DNA of 64,000 nucleotides from assembly GCF_009859475.1 (NCBI RefSeq), contig NZ_CP044549.1, positions 558,001-622,000 of the forward strand. The letters are read 5' to 3'. Source of the stretch: Hydrogenophaga sp. BPS33 (GTDB lineage: Bacteria; Pseudomonadota; Gammaproteobacteria; Burkholderiales; Burkholderiaceae_C). A model generated the notes under the pieces. That model searched no databases. It had not been told where the DNA came from and was given only the letters and a program-made list of their open reading frames with translations. A program made the translations under genes and the position numbers. Position 1 is the stretch's first letter, and each line of letters opens with the position of its first letter. Positions 53,332-61,371 of this stretch are shown here, piece after piece.

Positions 53332-54195
53332 TCAGGACGACAGCGCCTGGCGCAGCACGCGCCCCATGAGCGTGTGCACCAGTTCCTTGCGGTACTCGGC
53401 CGAGGCGTGGTGGTCGCTCATCGGGTCCACCGCATCGCGCGCGGCTTCGGCCACGGCGTCAATGGCGTTGTCGGTCACGACGCGGCCCACCAGCAGGCCG
53501 GGTGCGGCCTCGACCACCATCGGGCGGGCCGTGGCGGCAAACACCACGCAGCGTGCGCGGGTGCAGCGGCCGCCGGCGTCCAGCTCCAGCGTGCAGATCG
53601 CGCCGGTCATGGCGAAGTCGCCCATGCGGCGCGAGACTTCTTCAAAGCCCCAGCGGCGCTCGGACGGCCAAGCCGGGAACTCCACGGCGACGACGAGTTC
53701 GCCCGGTTGCAGGTCGGTGGTGTAGACGTCTTGCGTGAAATCCTCGGCCTTGATGCGGCGCTCGCCCTGCGCGCCCGCGACCACGATGATGGCTTCCAGC
53801 GCAATGCACACCGCCTGCCATTCGGCCGCCGGATCGGCGTGCGCCAGGCTGCCACCGATGGTGCCGCGGTTGCGGATCTGCGGGTGCGCCACGAAGCGCA
53901 TCACCGCCGGGATCAGCGGCATGCGGCGCTGGAGCAGTTCGCTGCGCTCGAACGCCGCGTGCGGCGTGAGGGCGCCGGCCTGGATGGCGCCGTTGGGCAA
54001 CTCACGGATGCCGCGCAAGCTCTCCAGGCGGCGCAGGTCGACCAGCACCTCGGGCGCGGCCAGGCGCATGTTCATCGCCGGCATCAGGCTCTGGCCGCCG
54101 GCGATCACCTTGGCGCTATCCCCCAGCTCGGCCAGTCGGCGCAAGGCCTCGTCCAGCGTCGAGGGGGCTTCGTATTGGAATCTGGGGGGTTTCAT
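53332..54195 (-). CDS. Molybdenum hydroxylase medium subunit (FAD-binding)
   Basis: A 287-residue CoxM-type subunit with the FAD-binding motifs VIAGGQSLMPAMNMR and GTIGGSLAHADPAAEW. It accepts electrons from the small subunit and passes them to an external acceptor. Gene order M-S-L is the common one for CoxMSL-type hydroxylases. It begins 24 bases after the flavin monooxygenase gene ends. Confidence 0.92.
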   Translation of the reverse strand: MKPPRFQYEAPSTLDEALRRLAELGDSAKVIAGGQSLMPAMNMRLAAPEVLVDLRRLESLRGIRELPNGAIQAGALTPHAAFERSELLQRRMPLIPAVMRFVAHPQIRNRGTIGGSLAHADPAAEWQAVCIALEAIIVVAGAQGERRIKAEDFTQDVYTTDLQPGELVVAVEFPAWPSERRWGFEEVSRRMGDFAMTGAICTLELDAGGRCTRARCVVFAATARPMVVEAAPGLLVGRVVTDNAIDAVAEAARDAVDPMSDHHASAEYRKELVHTLMGRVLRQALSS

Positions 54196-54219
54196 GGATC
54201 TCTCGGGCCTGAGCAGGCC

Positions 54220-55431
54220 TTAGATGGGCACGTTGACGGCGTCGTAGGTGAACAGCCACTCGTAGCGCTCGCGGATGCGAGCCGGATCCCATTCGACCGA
54301 CGTGTAGTTGTCCGCCTGAACGGGGTCCGCCAGTTGTGCGTTGTGAAAGCGCGTGAGGTTCGCGGAAGATTGATCGACGATGCGCGTGGTGCGCTCGATG
54401 CGGGCGTTATCGTAGCGTTGCAGCGCGGCCACGGGATTGGCTGCGCCGGCTTCGAGGGCTCGCGCCAGCACCAGACCGTCTTCGATCGCCATGTTCGCGC
54501 CCTGCGCGAGGTAGGGCAGGGTCGAGTGGCAGGCGTCGCCCAGCAGCGTGACGCGGCCATAGCTCCACTGCTTCATGGTTGGGTGCAGGAACAGGGCCCA
54601 CTTGAAGTGGTGTTCGATGTTCTCCACCATCAGCTGCACATCCGGGTGCCAGCCCACGTAGTCGGCCCTGCACTCCTCGAGCGTGCCGGCTTCGGTCCAG
54701 GACTCGACCTGCCAGTCGTCGCGCTCGACGTGGCCGACGAAGTTCAACAGCTCGCCACCGCGCACCGGGTAGGTGATGGTGTGGCCGTGCGGGCCGATCC
54801 AGTTCGTGCCGACCGGGCGGCGCAGGTGCTCGGGCAGGCGCTCCATCGGAATCAGGCCGCGCCAGGCCATGCCGCCGGTGAACTGGGGCTTGTGTTCGCC
54901 CACCAGCTGGCGGCGCACGCGCGAATGCAGGCCATCGGCCCCCACCAGCACGTCGGCGCGCACGTGGCGGCCGTCCTTCAACTGCAGCTCGACTTCGTCG
55001 CCGATCGTGCGAAAGCCCACGCCCTGCGCGTTCACATGCAGCGCATCGGGCTTGAGGGCGCGCACGGCGTCCACCAGCATCTGGTGCAGGTCGGCGCGGT
55101 GCATCATGTAATAGGGCGCGCCGTAGCGAGCGACCGATTCGGCACCCAGGTTCAACAGCGGCACCGTCTTGCCGGTGGACCAGATGCGCACTTCCTTGGA
55201 CGTGGACTCCACGCCCCACTGCGCGAGTTGTTCGCCCAGGCCCAGCGACTGCAGCACGCGCACGCCATTCGGGCCAAGCTGCACGCCCGCGCCGATTTCC
55301 TTGAGCTCCTGCGCCTGCTCGACCACCTCGACATCCATGCCCCGTTGCAGCATGGCCAGGGCCGCCGTCAGGCCGCCAATGCCGCCACCGGAGACGGCCA
55401 CTTTCAATTTCTTGCTCACACTCACACTCAC
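54220..55431 (-). CDS. FAD-dependent aromatic monooxygenase (6-hydroxynicotinate 3-monooxygenase candidate)
   Basis: A 403-residue class A flavoprotein monooxygenase: GGGIGGLTAALAM for ADP binding, the DG motif in VGADGLHSRVRR and the GD motif in LLGDACHSTLPYLAQG. The fold is shared by salicylate hydroxylase, 3-hydroxybenzoate 6-hydroxylase and NicC. Being flanked by NicF and the hydroxylase, with NicX and NicD downstream, it most likely performs oxidative decarboxylation of 6-hydroxynicotinate to 2,5-dihydroxypyridine. Sequence alone does not separate NicC from the other class A hydroxylases, so no symbol is given. Confidence 0.82.
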   Translation of the reverse strand: MSVSVSKKLKVAVSGGGIGGLTAALAMLQRGMDVEVVEQAQELKEIGAGVQLGPNGVRVLQSLGLGEQLAQWGVESTSKEVRIWSTGKTVPLLNLGAESVARYGAPYYMMHRADLHQMLVDAVRALKPDALHVNAQGVGFRTIGDEVELQLKDGRHVRADVLVGADGLHSRVRRQLVGEHKPQFTGGMAWRGLIPMERLPEHLRRPVGTNWIGPHGHTITYPVRGGELLNFVGHVERDDWQVESWTEAGTLEECRADYVGWHPDVQLMVENIEHHFKWALFLHPTMKQWSYGRVTLLGDACHSTLPYLAQGANMAIEDGLVLARALEAGAANPVAALQRYDNARIERTTRIVDQSSANLTRFHNAQLADPVQADNYTSVEWDPARIRERYEWLFTYDAVNVPI

Positions 55432-55433
55432 GC

Positions 55434-56174
55434 TCAGACTCCTTGGGATGCGTTCAGGCCAGCCGCGCTCTGGCGAAGCAACTCGATGGCTTCGCTCACG
55501 GGCATGACGTCGGCGTATTTGCTGTTCATGTCAAACAGGTTGACCGCGTGGGACGTCTGGGAGCGGTCGAACACCGCTTCCTGCGGGACGATCACGCGAA
55601 AACCCATGGACGTGGCGTCGACCACCGTGGCGCGCACGCAGCCGCTGGTGGTGGTGCCGGTCACGTAGACCGTGGACACACCGTTGTCCACCAGGTAGCT
55701 CACCAGCGGCGTGCCGAAGAACGCGCTGGGGTGGGCCTTGGGCACCAGGATGTCGCCCTCGATCGGTGCGACCTCTTCCACGAAATCGTAGCCCCGCGGC
55801 GGGATCGTCATGACTGCGGGCGCCTTGTCGGCCCAGCGGCCGCCGTCGTAGGCCTTCTTCGGCGCCACATGCGGGTACATGACCGGCATGCCGGCGGCGC
55901 GGAACGCGGCGATCAGGGACTGGATATGGGGCACCGCGTTCCAGCCGTGCTCGCCGCAGCTGGTGGGGTACTCCTTGATGGCTTCTTCAATGGGCATGGA
56001 CGTGCTGCTGACCGAGCGGTACTGCACATCAATGATCAGCAAGGCTGCCTTGCCTGGCTTGTTCGACCGGGTGCCCATGCCGATCGTGTTGTAGAGCGCC
56101 AGTTCCTCCGCGGGGATGACGCTGTGCCAAGGAGGGGTGGTTGCCCCGGCTTGCACGGTTTTGGGTGGTGTCAT
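55434..56174 (-). CDS. nicF: Isochorismatase-family maleamate amidohydrolase (NicF)
   Basis: A 246-residue cysteine hydrolase of the isochorismatase/N-carbamoylsarcosine amidase group. The catalytic triad is Asp49 (LLIIDVQ), Lys146 (VPKAHPS) and Cys179 (TTTSGCVRAT). Following NicX and NicD logic it hydrolyses maleamate to maleate and ammonia, the step that releases ring nitrogen. It is the first gene of the minus-strand operon, with a good promoter 30-60 bases upstream. The N-terminal 35 residues precede the core domain, as in NicF. Confidence 0.85.
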   Translation of the reverse strand: MTPPKTVQAGATTPPWHSVIPAEELALYNTIGMGTRSNKPGKAALLIIDVQYRSVSSTSMPIEEAIKEYPTSCGEHGWNAVPHIQSLIAAFRAAGMPVMYPHVAPKKAYDGGRWADKAPAVMTIPPRGYDFVEEVAPIEGDILVPKAHPSAFFGTPLVSYLVDNGVSTVYVTGTTTSGCVRATVVDATSMGFRVIVPQEAVFDRSQTSHAVNLFDMNSKYADVMPVSEAIELLRQSAAGLNASQGV

Positions 56175-56202
56175 GTCGATTTTCTATGTTTCTATTTGAA
56201 GG

Positions 56203-56231
56203 AATATAGTTCTATCAAACAGAATTTACAA
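56203..56231 (-). promoter_or_regulatory. Sigma-70-type promoter for the nicF operon
   Basis: Read on the minus strand, TTGTAA (56231-56226) and TATATT (56208-56203) are separated by exactly 17 bases. The -10 matches five of six consensus positions and the -35 four of six. Transcription would start near 56196, about 20 bases before nicF. The spacer is the palindrome GTTCTATCAAACAGAAT, which suggests repression by occlusion. Confidence 0.6.
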
Positions 56232-56270
56232 TAAAAAATCACTGCTTTTGTTGTTTATATAAGACGTATA

Positions 56271-56298
56271 TTGACTTTGAAGTTCTGTTTGCTAGAGT
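56271..56298 (+). promoter_or_regulatory. Putative sigma-70 promoter for the plus-strand acyl-CoA dehydrogenase operon
   Basis: TTGACT (56271-56276, five of six consensus positions) is followed after 16 bases by TAGAGT (56293-56298, four of six). It lies 70 bases before the start at 56369 and overlaps one of the repeated operator-like elements. The -10 element is weak, so activation may be needed. Confidence 0.4.
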
Positions 56299-56368
56299 CA
56301 AGTTCTGTTCAACGAAATATGACAGAAGCTGACAGGGTCTTTTGACCTTGTGGCTTGTGCGCCTTGCA

Positions 56369-57517
56369 ATGCCTGAATTCCGTTTTGATCCGGTGGAGTT
56401 GCCCCCCACGGCGCCTGCCCTGAGAGAGCGCGTTCGCCAGTTCCTGGCCCTTGAGCGCTCGCGCCACACCTTCGATCCGATCCGCAACAGCTGGACCTCG
56501 TTCAATGCCGAGTTCAGCCGCCGCTGCGGCGAAGAAGGGTTGATCGGCCTGGTGTTCCCCCGCGAATACGGTGGCCAGGGCATGTCCAACCTGGAGCGCT
56601 ACGTGGTGATGGAGGAGTTGATCGCTGGTGGGGCGCCGGTGGGCGCTCACTGGATCGCCGACCGCCAGAGCGGCATGCAAATCCTGCGCCACGGCACGGA
56701 ACACGCGCGCCGCCTGATCATTCCGCGCATCGTTACCGGCCAGTGCTACTTCGCCATCGGCATGAGCGAGCCGGACTCCGGCTCCGACCTGGCCGCGGTG
56801 CGCACCCGCGCCGTGCGGGTGGACGGCGGCTGGCGCATCACCGGCACCAAGGTCTGGACCAGCAACGCGCACCGCGCGCATTACCTGATCGCCCTGGTGC
56901 GCACCGCGCCCAAGACCGAGGCGCGCCACGAAGGCATGACGCAGTTCATCGTCGACATGTCACAACCCGGCGTGACCACGCGCCCGATCTACAACCTCTA
57001 CGGCGGTCACGATTTCAACGAAGTGGTGTTCGACGACCACTTCGTACCCGACGAGATGGTGCTCGGTCAGCCTGGCGAGGGCTGGCAACTGGTTACCGGC
57101 GAACTGGCTTACGAGCGTTCCGCGCCCGACCGCTTCATGAGCGTGTACGCGGTGCTGCTCGAAACCATGCGCAAGCTCGGCCCCCAGCCCGACGCGCACG
57201 CGGCCAGCGAAATGGGCCGCTTCGTGGCACACCTGGCGGCCCTGCGCTTCATGTCGAACTCCATCGCCGGCAAGTTGCAACGCGGCGAACAACCGATCGT
57301 CGAGGCCGCGCTGGTCAAGGACATCGGCACCACCTTTGAGCGCGAGATTCCGGAAGTGGCGCGCAAGCTCATCCCCTCGGAATCCACGATGGGCAAGGGC
57401 AACAGCTTTGACGACATGTTGGGCGGCGCTGTTCTGCGCGCACCGGCCGCGACGATCCGCGGTGGCACACGAGAAATCTTGCGCGGAATGATCGCCCGCG
57501 GACTGGGTCTGCGATGA
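56369..57517 (+). CDS. Acyl-CoA dehydrogenase (subunit A of a likely pair)
   Basis: A 382-residue acyl-CoA dehydrogenase with IGMSEPDSGSDLAAVRTRA for FAD/substrate binding. The C-terminal loop reads TIRGGTREILRGM, where Gly occupies the usual catalytic Glu position. The ATG at 56369 (MPEFRFDPVE) is preferred to a TTG at 56342. It overlaps a shorter acyl-CoA dehydrogenase gene by four bases, which recalls the heteromeric dehydrogenases of steroid catabolism. It is the first gene of the divergent operon facing nicF. Confidence 0.9.
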   Translation: MPEFRFDPVELPPTAPALRERVRQFLALERSRHTFDPIRNSWTSFNAEFSRRCGEEGLIGLVFPREYGGQGMSNLERYVVMEELIAGGAPVGAHWIADRQSGMQILRHGTEHARRLIIPRIVTGQCYFAIGMSEPDSGSDLAAVRTRAVRVDGGWRITGTKVWTSNAHRAHYLIALVRTAPKTEARHEGMTQFIVDMSQPGVTTRPIYNLYGGHDFNEVVFDDHFVPDEMVLGQPGEGWQLVTGELAYERSAPDRFMSVYAVLLETMRKLGPQPDAHAASEMGRFVAHLAALRFMSNSIAGKLQRGEQPIVEAALVKDIGTTFEREIPEVARKLIPSESTMGKGNSFDDMLGGAVLRAPAATIRGGTREILRGMIARGLGLR

Positions 57518-58572
57518 ACGAGTTGTGTGAAGAGCTGGGCAAGAGTCTGGCGCGCCTGAGCGAAGAAACCTGCACCAGCGACGTGCTGGAGGCGGCCGAG
57601 CAGGGCGTGTGGCCCGCTGCCGTCTGGCGTGGCCTGGAAGAGATTGGCCTGGTGCTGGCCGCCCTGCCGGAAGACGCCGGCGGCGTGGGTCTGGATCTGT
57701 CGGATTTGATGTACATCGTGGACCGCAGCGCGTACCACACGCTGCCCGTGCCGCTGGTGGAAACCTACCTCGCCGGCCGCCTGCTGGTGAGTGCCGGTAT
57801 CGACGTGCCCGAAGGCGCGTTGACGGTGGCGCCGGTGCGGGGCGAACGCTTCGCGATCGCCGGTGGCGAGGGAGCCTGGTCGATCGAAGGCACCGCGCAC
57901 CGCGTGCCTTGGGGCAACGTGTGCGGCCACGCGGTGGTGGTGGCCGAGCAGGCCGGTGAAGACGTGGTGGCCCTGGTCCGCCTGGCGCCCGAGATGGTGG
58001 GCGAGCAAACGCGCAACCTGTCGGGCGAGCCTCGGGTCGACTTGTCGTTCAACGGCGCCTCGGTGGTCGCGGCCCGCGCGGTCCCCGGTGCGCGCCAACA
58101 GCTCGAATTCGACGGCGCCTTGATGCGCGCGGTGCAGATGACCGGCGCCATGGAACGCGCCCTGGAGCTGTCGCTGCTGTACGCCAACGAGCGTGTGCAG
58201 TTCGGCCGCCCGATCGGCAAGTTCCAGGCGGTGCAGCAGATGCTGGCCGTGATGGCCGGCCACGTGGCGGCGTCCAAGGCCGCGGTGGATTTCGCCGTGC
58301 ACGGTTGCGCCAACGGCCTGAGCCTTTTCCCGGTGGCGATCGCCAAAGCCCGTGCCGGCGAGGCGGCCGGCCTGAGCGCCGAGATCGCACACCAGGTGCA
58401 CGGCGCGATGGGCATCACCCGCGAACACCGCCTGCATTTCTCGACGCGCCGCCTGTGGGCCTGGCGCGACGAGTTCGGCGCCGAAGTGCTGTGGCAACGC
58501 CGTCTGGGCGAGCTGGTCGCGCAGCAAGGCCCCGATGCGCTGTGGCCCACGCTGACCGCGTTCAGCGAATAA
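57514..58572 (+). CDS. Acyl-CoA dehydrogenase (subunit B of a likely pair)
   Basis: A 352-residue acyl-CoA dehydrogenase-fold protein, shorter than the classical 380-390. The C-terminal domain is clear (YANERVQFGRPIGKFQAVQQ and QVHGAMGITREHRLHF), while the N-terminal and middle domains are diverged and the FAD-contact block is weak. It probably pairs with the product of the overlapping upstream gene as a two-subunit enzyme. The substrate is not known. Confidence 0.87.
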   Translation: MNELCEELGKSLARLSEETCTSDVLEAAEQGVWPAAVWRGLEEIGLVLAALPEDAGGVGLDLSDLMYIVDRSAYHTLPVPLVETYLAGRLLVSAGIDVPEGALTVAPVRGERFAIAGGEGAWSIEGTAHRVPWGNVCGHAVVVAEQAGEDVVALVRLAPEMVGEQTRNLSGEPRVDLSFNGASVVAARAVPGARQQLEFDGALMRAVQMTGAMERALELSLLYANERVQFGRPIGKFQAVQQMLAVMAGHVAASKAAVDFAVHGCANGLSLFPVAIAKARAGEAAGLSAEIAHQVHGAMGITREHRLHFSTRRLWAWRDEFGAEVLWQRRLGELVAQQGPDALWPTLTAFSE

Positions 58573-58612
58573 CGTTTTTTCAACCCCCCTCCAACACTTT
58601 GAGGAAACTTCC

Positions 58613-59584
58613 ATGAGAAATTGGTTCGCGCTTGCCGTCTCGTCGGCGATGTTGCTGGTGGCTCCGTTCGCCAGTGCACAGGCCGATGAATACCCGGGCT
58701 CCAAACCGGTTCGCATCATCGTGCCGTCGGCGCCCGGGAGCGGTGGCGACAGCGCCGCACGCTTCTTCGGTGAGCAACTGGGCAAACAGCTCGGCGGCAG
58801 CTTTGTGATCGACAACCGCACGGGAGCGGGTGGCGTGATTGCCGCCAACGCGGTCAAGTCTGCGCCGGCCGACGGCTACACGATCTTCATCGGCAGCAAC
58901 ACGCCGCTGGTGGTGACGCCGCTGGTGATGAAGAACCTGCGCTACGACCCGATCGCGGATTTCACCCCACTGTCGGGCACCACGCGCGGCGTCACCATGA
59001 TCTCGGTGCAACCGGGCTCGCCGATCAAGAGCCTGCAGGAACTCGTGGCCAAGGCCAAGGCCGCCAAAGAACCGCTCAACGCCGGGGCCTTCACCGCTGG
59101 ATACCAGCTCGCTCTGGAGTGGTTCTCCAACATGGCCGGCATCAAAGTGAACGTGATTCCCTACAAGGACTCGGCCATGATGTATGCCGACGTGGCCGGT
59201 GGCCGAATCGACTTCGTCATCTCCGATGTGGTCGGCGGCTCAGCGGCCATCCGTGGAAATCTGATCCGCCCGCTGGCCATGACGGCCGAGAAGCGCCACC
59301 CCGACTTCCCGCAAGTGCCGACCGCCCGCGAAGCGGGCTACCCCGAGTTCGTGAACTACGTGTGGTCGTCCTTCGTGGTCCGTGCCGACACCCCGGCGCC
59401 GATCCGCAAGAAGCTGGCCGATGCGCTGGCCCGCATCATGGACACCGACCTGGCCCGCGAGTATGCGAAGAACAACAACACCGAGTTGTTGGACCTGGGT
59501 GCTGAAGAGATGCGAAAGTTCCAGCTGGAAGAGTTCGAGCGCTTCAAGAAGGTGGCCAACGCCGCCGGCATCACGCCGCAATAA
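58613..59584 (+). CDS. Bug/TctC-family substrate-binding protein
   Basis: A 323-residue periplasmic binding protein: signal peptide ending APFASAQA, then VRIIVPSAPGSGGDSAARF and IDNRTGAGGVIAAN. Like the other two in the window it lacks neighbouring TctA/TctB genes. Within this operon it presumably captures the acid or amide degraded by the flanking enzymes. GAGGAA precedes the start. Confidence 0.9.
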   Translation: MRNWFALAVSSAMLLVAPFASAQADEYPGSKPVRIIVPSAPGSGGDSAARFFGEQLGKQLGGSFVIDNRTGAGGVIAANAVKSAPADGYTIFIGSNTPLVVTPLVMKNLRYDPIADFTPLSGTTRGVTMISVQPGSPIKSLQELVAKAKAAKEPLNAGAFTAGYQLALEWFSNMAGIKVNVIPYKDSAMMYADVAGGRIDFVISDVVGGSAAIRGNLIRPLAMTAEKRHPDFPQVPTAREAGYPEFVNYVWSSFVVRADTPAPIRKKLADALARIMDTDLAREYAKNNNTELLDLGAEEMRKFQLEEFERFKKVANAAGITPQ

Positions 59585-59621
59585 GGCCCCGGCCTTTTCC
59601 TCCCCGGACGAACCCCGCCGC

Positions 59622-60521
59622 ATGACCGCCACCTTCCCCGGCGCGCGCGCACCCGAGCGCGAGCGCGTCGTCGATGCCCACGGCGTGCGGCTGCACGTGT
59701 GCGAATGGGGCGCGTCCGACGCGCCCCCCGTCTTGCTGGCGCACGGCATCGGTGACTTCGCGCGCGGCTTCGACCTGCTCGGCCCGGCGCTCGCCGAGGG
59801 CGGTTGGCGCGCGGTGGCCTGGGACCAGCGCGGCCATGGCGATTCCGACCCCACCGACCTCTACAGCTGGCAGGCCGACGTGCGCGACCTGATGGCCGTG
59901 GCCGCCAGCTGCAGCAGCGCACCGATGCCCGCCATCGGACACAGCAAAGGCGGCTCGCTGCTCGGCTGGGCCGTGCAGGCCCTGCCCTGGCGTTTTTCCC
60001 AACTGGTTCTGCTGGACGGCCTGTCGTTCAATTCGCCCGGTCTGGCCGCACAAGACCTGTGGAACGGCCTGCTCACGGAGCAGGGCCTGCAGAAATGGAT
60101 CGCCCGCCACACCGACGGCCAGGCCCGTTGCATGCCCACGCGCGCGGCGCTCGTGGCGCAGCGCGCCAAGGCCAATCCCAGGTTGCCCCAGGCCTGGATC
60201 GAATACCTGGTCGACCAGGGCGCGTGCGACACCGCTGAAGGCTGGCGCTGGAAGCACGACCCACGCGCCGTCGCGCCCCTGATCGGCCCGCACCCCTCGC
60301 AATGGATGTTGCCGCGCCTCTGCGGCATGTCGCCGCCGCTGCTGGCCATCGTCGGCGGCGTGCGCGAAAGCATCAGCTGGAAAGTGGCGCTGAGCGAGAT
60401 CGAGCCGCATCTGCCACCGGGCGCGCAGGTCGACGATTGGACCGACATCGGTCATTTCGTGCACATCGAAGCACCGCCAGCCACGGCACAGCGCGTGCTG
60501 AATTTTTTGAAGAAACCATGA
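59622..60521 (+). CDS. Alpha/beta hydrolase
   Basis: A 299-residue alpha/beta hydrolase with HGIGDFARGF, WDQRGHGDSD, nucleophile Ser108 in GHSKGG and a late His in the IGHFVHIE segment. All triad elements appear present, so it should be an active esterase, C-C hydrolase or similar. It overlaps a second, unusual hydrolase gene by four bases. The substrate is unassigned. Confidence 0.87.
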   Translation: MTATFPGARAPERERVVDAHGVRLHVCEWGASDAPPVLLAHGIGDFARGFDLLGPALAEGGWRAVAWDQRGHGDSDPTDLYSWQADVRDLMAVAASCSSAPMPAIGHSKGGSLLGWAVQALPWRFSQLVLLDGLSFNSPGLAAQDLWNGLLTEQGLQKWIARHTDGQARCMPTRAALVAQRAKANPRLPQAWIEYLVDQGACDTAEGWRWKHDPRAVAPLIGPHPSQWMLPRLCGMSPPLLAIVGGVRESISWKVALSEIEPHLPPGAQVDDWTDIGHFVHIEAPPATAQRVLNFLKKP

Positions 60522-61198
60522 CGCAGTGCTTGCCATTGGGCCGCCTGCGCCTGGCCCTGCACACCTTGCGCGCGCCAGCGCCCGGGCACACGAGCGGGCC
60601 ACTGCTGCTCTTGCACGGCCTGGGCGAGTGCTCGCCATCGCAAGTGCCCGAGGACTACCACCGCTGGCCGGGGCCGGTGCACGCCCTGGACTTCGCCGGC
60701 CATGGCCAGTCGTCCACGCCGGTGGGCGGCGGCTACACCTGCGAGGCCCTGATGGTGCAGGTGGTCACTGCCCTCGACGCCGTGGGCCCGTGCACGCTGG
60801 TCGGCCGAGGCCTGGGCGCGTATGTCGCCTTGCTGGCCACCGCCGCGCGCGCCACACAGGTGCGCGGCACCGTGCTGCGCGATGGCCCGGGGCTGGCCGG
60901 CGGGGGCGATGGCACCCAAAGCCCGTACCTCCCTGCGGTGGCCGCGTCCGCGCTGGACACCCCGGACCCGCACGCGCTCGCCGATCTGCTCACCGATGTG
61001 CGACACCCTGCGGCCGCCGCGCGCTGGGCACAGCTGGTGCGCAACGCCTCTCCGTGGCAAACGCCTGTGCACTTCTGCCTGCGGGAGCGCCCGGCGTGGG
61101 CGCTGGTCGCGGCCGGCGCGCTGGCGCAAGCCTTCACCCCGGTGTCGCTGGCACTGGCCGACTGCGCCTTGCTGCACACCGAACCTTGCACACCATGA
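60518..61198 (+). CDS. Alpha/beta-hydrolase-like protein lacking the nucleophilic Ser
   Basis: A 226-residue alpha/beta-hydrolase-like protein with LLLLHGLGE and DFAGHGQSS, but the nucleophile elbow reads GRGLG, with Gly98 where Ser belongs. The lid and C-terminal part are short and no clear acid/His pair is seen. It may be non-catalytic and act as partner of the intact hydrolase encoded just upstream, to which it is translationally coupled. Four-base overlaps on both sides argue that it is an expressed gene. Confidence 0.75.
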   Translation: MTQCLPLGRLRLALHTLRAPAPGHTSGPLLLLHGLGECSPSQVPEDYHRWPGPVHALDFAGHGQSSTPVGGGYTCEALMVQVVTALDAVGPCTLVGRGLGAYVALLATAARATQVRGTVLRDGPGLAGGGDGTQSPYLPAVAASALDTPDPHALADLLTDVRHPAAAARWAQLVRNASPWQTPVHFCLRERPAWALVAAGALAQAFTPVSLALADCALLHTEPCTP

Positions 61199-61371
61199 GT
61201 TCCATGCCCGCATCCCCACCACCTCACACCCCGCCGCCGACCGACACCGCCGCGCGGCAGGCGGCCGTGCAGTCGATCCTGGCCATGGCGCGGCCCGTCG
61301 CTGCCCTGTTGCCGGTCGACAGCGGCCCCGACGCCTTCGCACGCGAACTCCTGCGCCAGTCCAAGCCATGA
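61195..61371 (+). CDS. Small AtzG-like (DUF4089-type) protein
   Basis: A 58-residue protein squeezed between two genes with four-base overlaps at both ends. After a Pro-rich start it has one helix-rich stretch (AVQSILAMARPVAALLPVD) and ends ARELLRQSKP. Size, helix pattern and position before an AtzE-like amidase match AtzG/DUF4089 proteins, which form a heterotetramer with AtzE amidases. Similarity is weak, so the family assignment leans on context. Confidence 0.55.
   Translation: MSSMPASPPPHTPPPTDTAARQAAVQSILAMARPVAALLPVDSGPDAFARELLRQSKP

Larger units (their letters stand above)
56188..56318. promoter_or_regulatory. Operator array in the divergent nicF / acyl-CoA dehydrogenase control region
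   Basis: Related elements of the form TTCT-N7-(A/G)GAA recur: GTTTCTATTTGAAGGAAT (56188-56205), GTTCTATCAAACAGAAT (56209-56225), GTTCTGTTTGCTAGAGT (56282-56298) and GTTCTGTTCAACGAAAT (56302-56318). The second is palindromic and fills the spacer of the nicF promoter. The last two are exactly 20 bases apart, on one DNA face, and cover the plus-strand promoter. The 194-base region is strikingly AT-rich. One regulator may control both operons. Confidence 0.6.

Noticed and set aside
50706..55668. Very long plus-strand open frames opposite the molybdenum hydroxylase and monooxygenase genes.
   Set aside because: Composition is His/Ala/Val/Gly-rich without motifs; the minus-strand genes carry all expected catalytic and cluster-binding residues.
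59583..59598. A short AAGGC/GCCTT hairpin followed by T residues after the third Bug gene.
   Set aside because: Stem of only five pairs with a four-base loop and a short T-run; the next gene follows within 40 bases, so termination here is doubtful.
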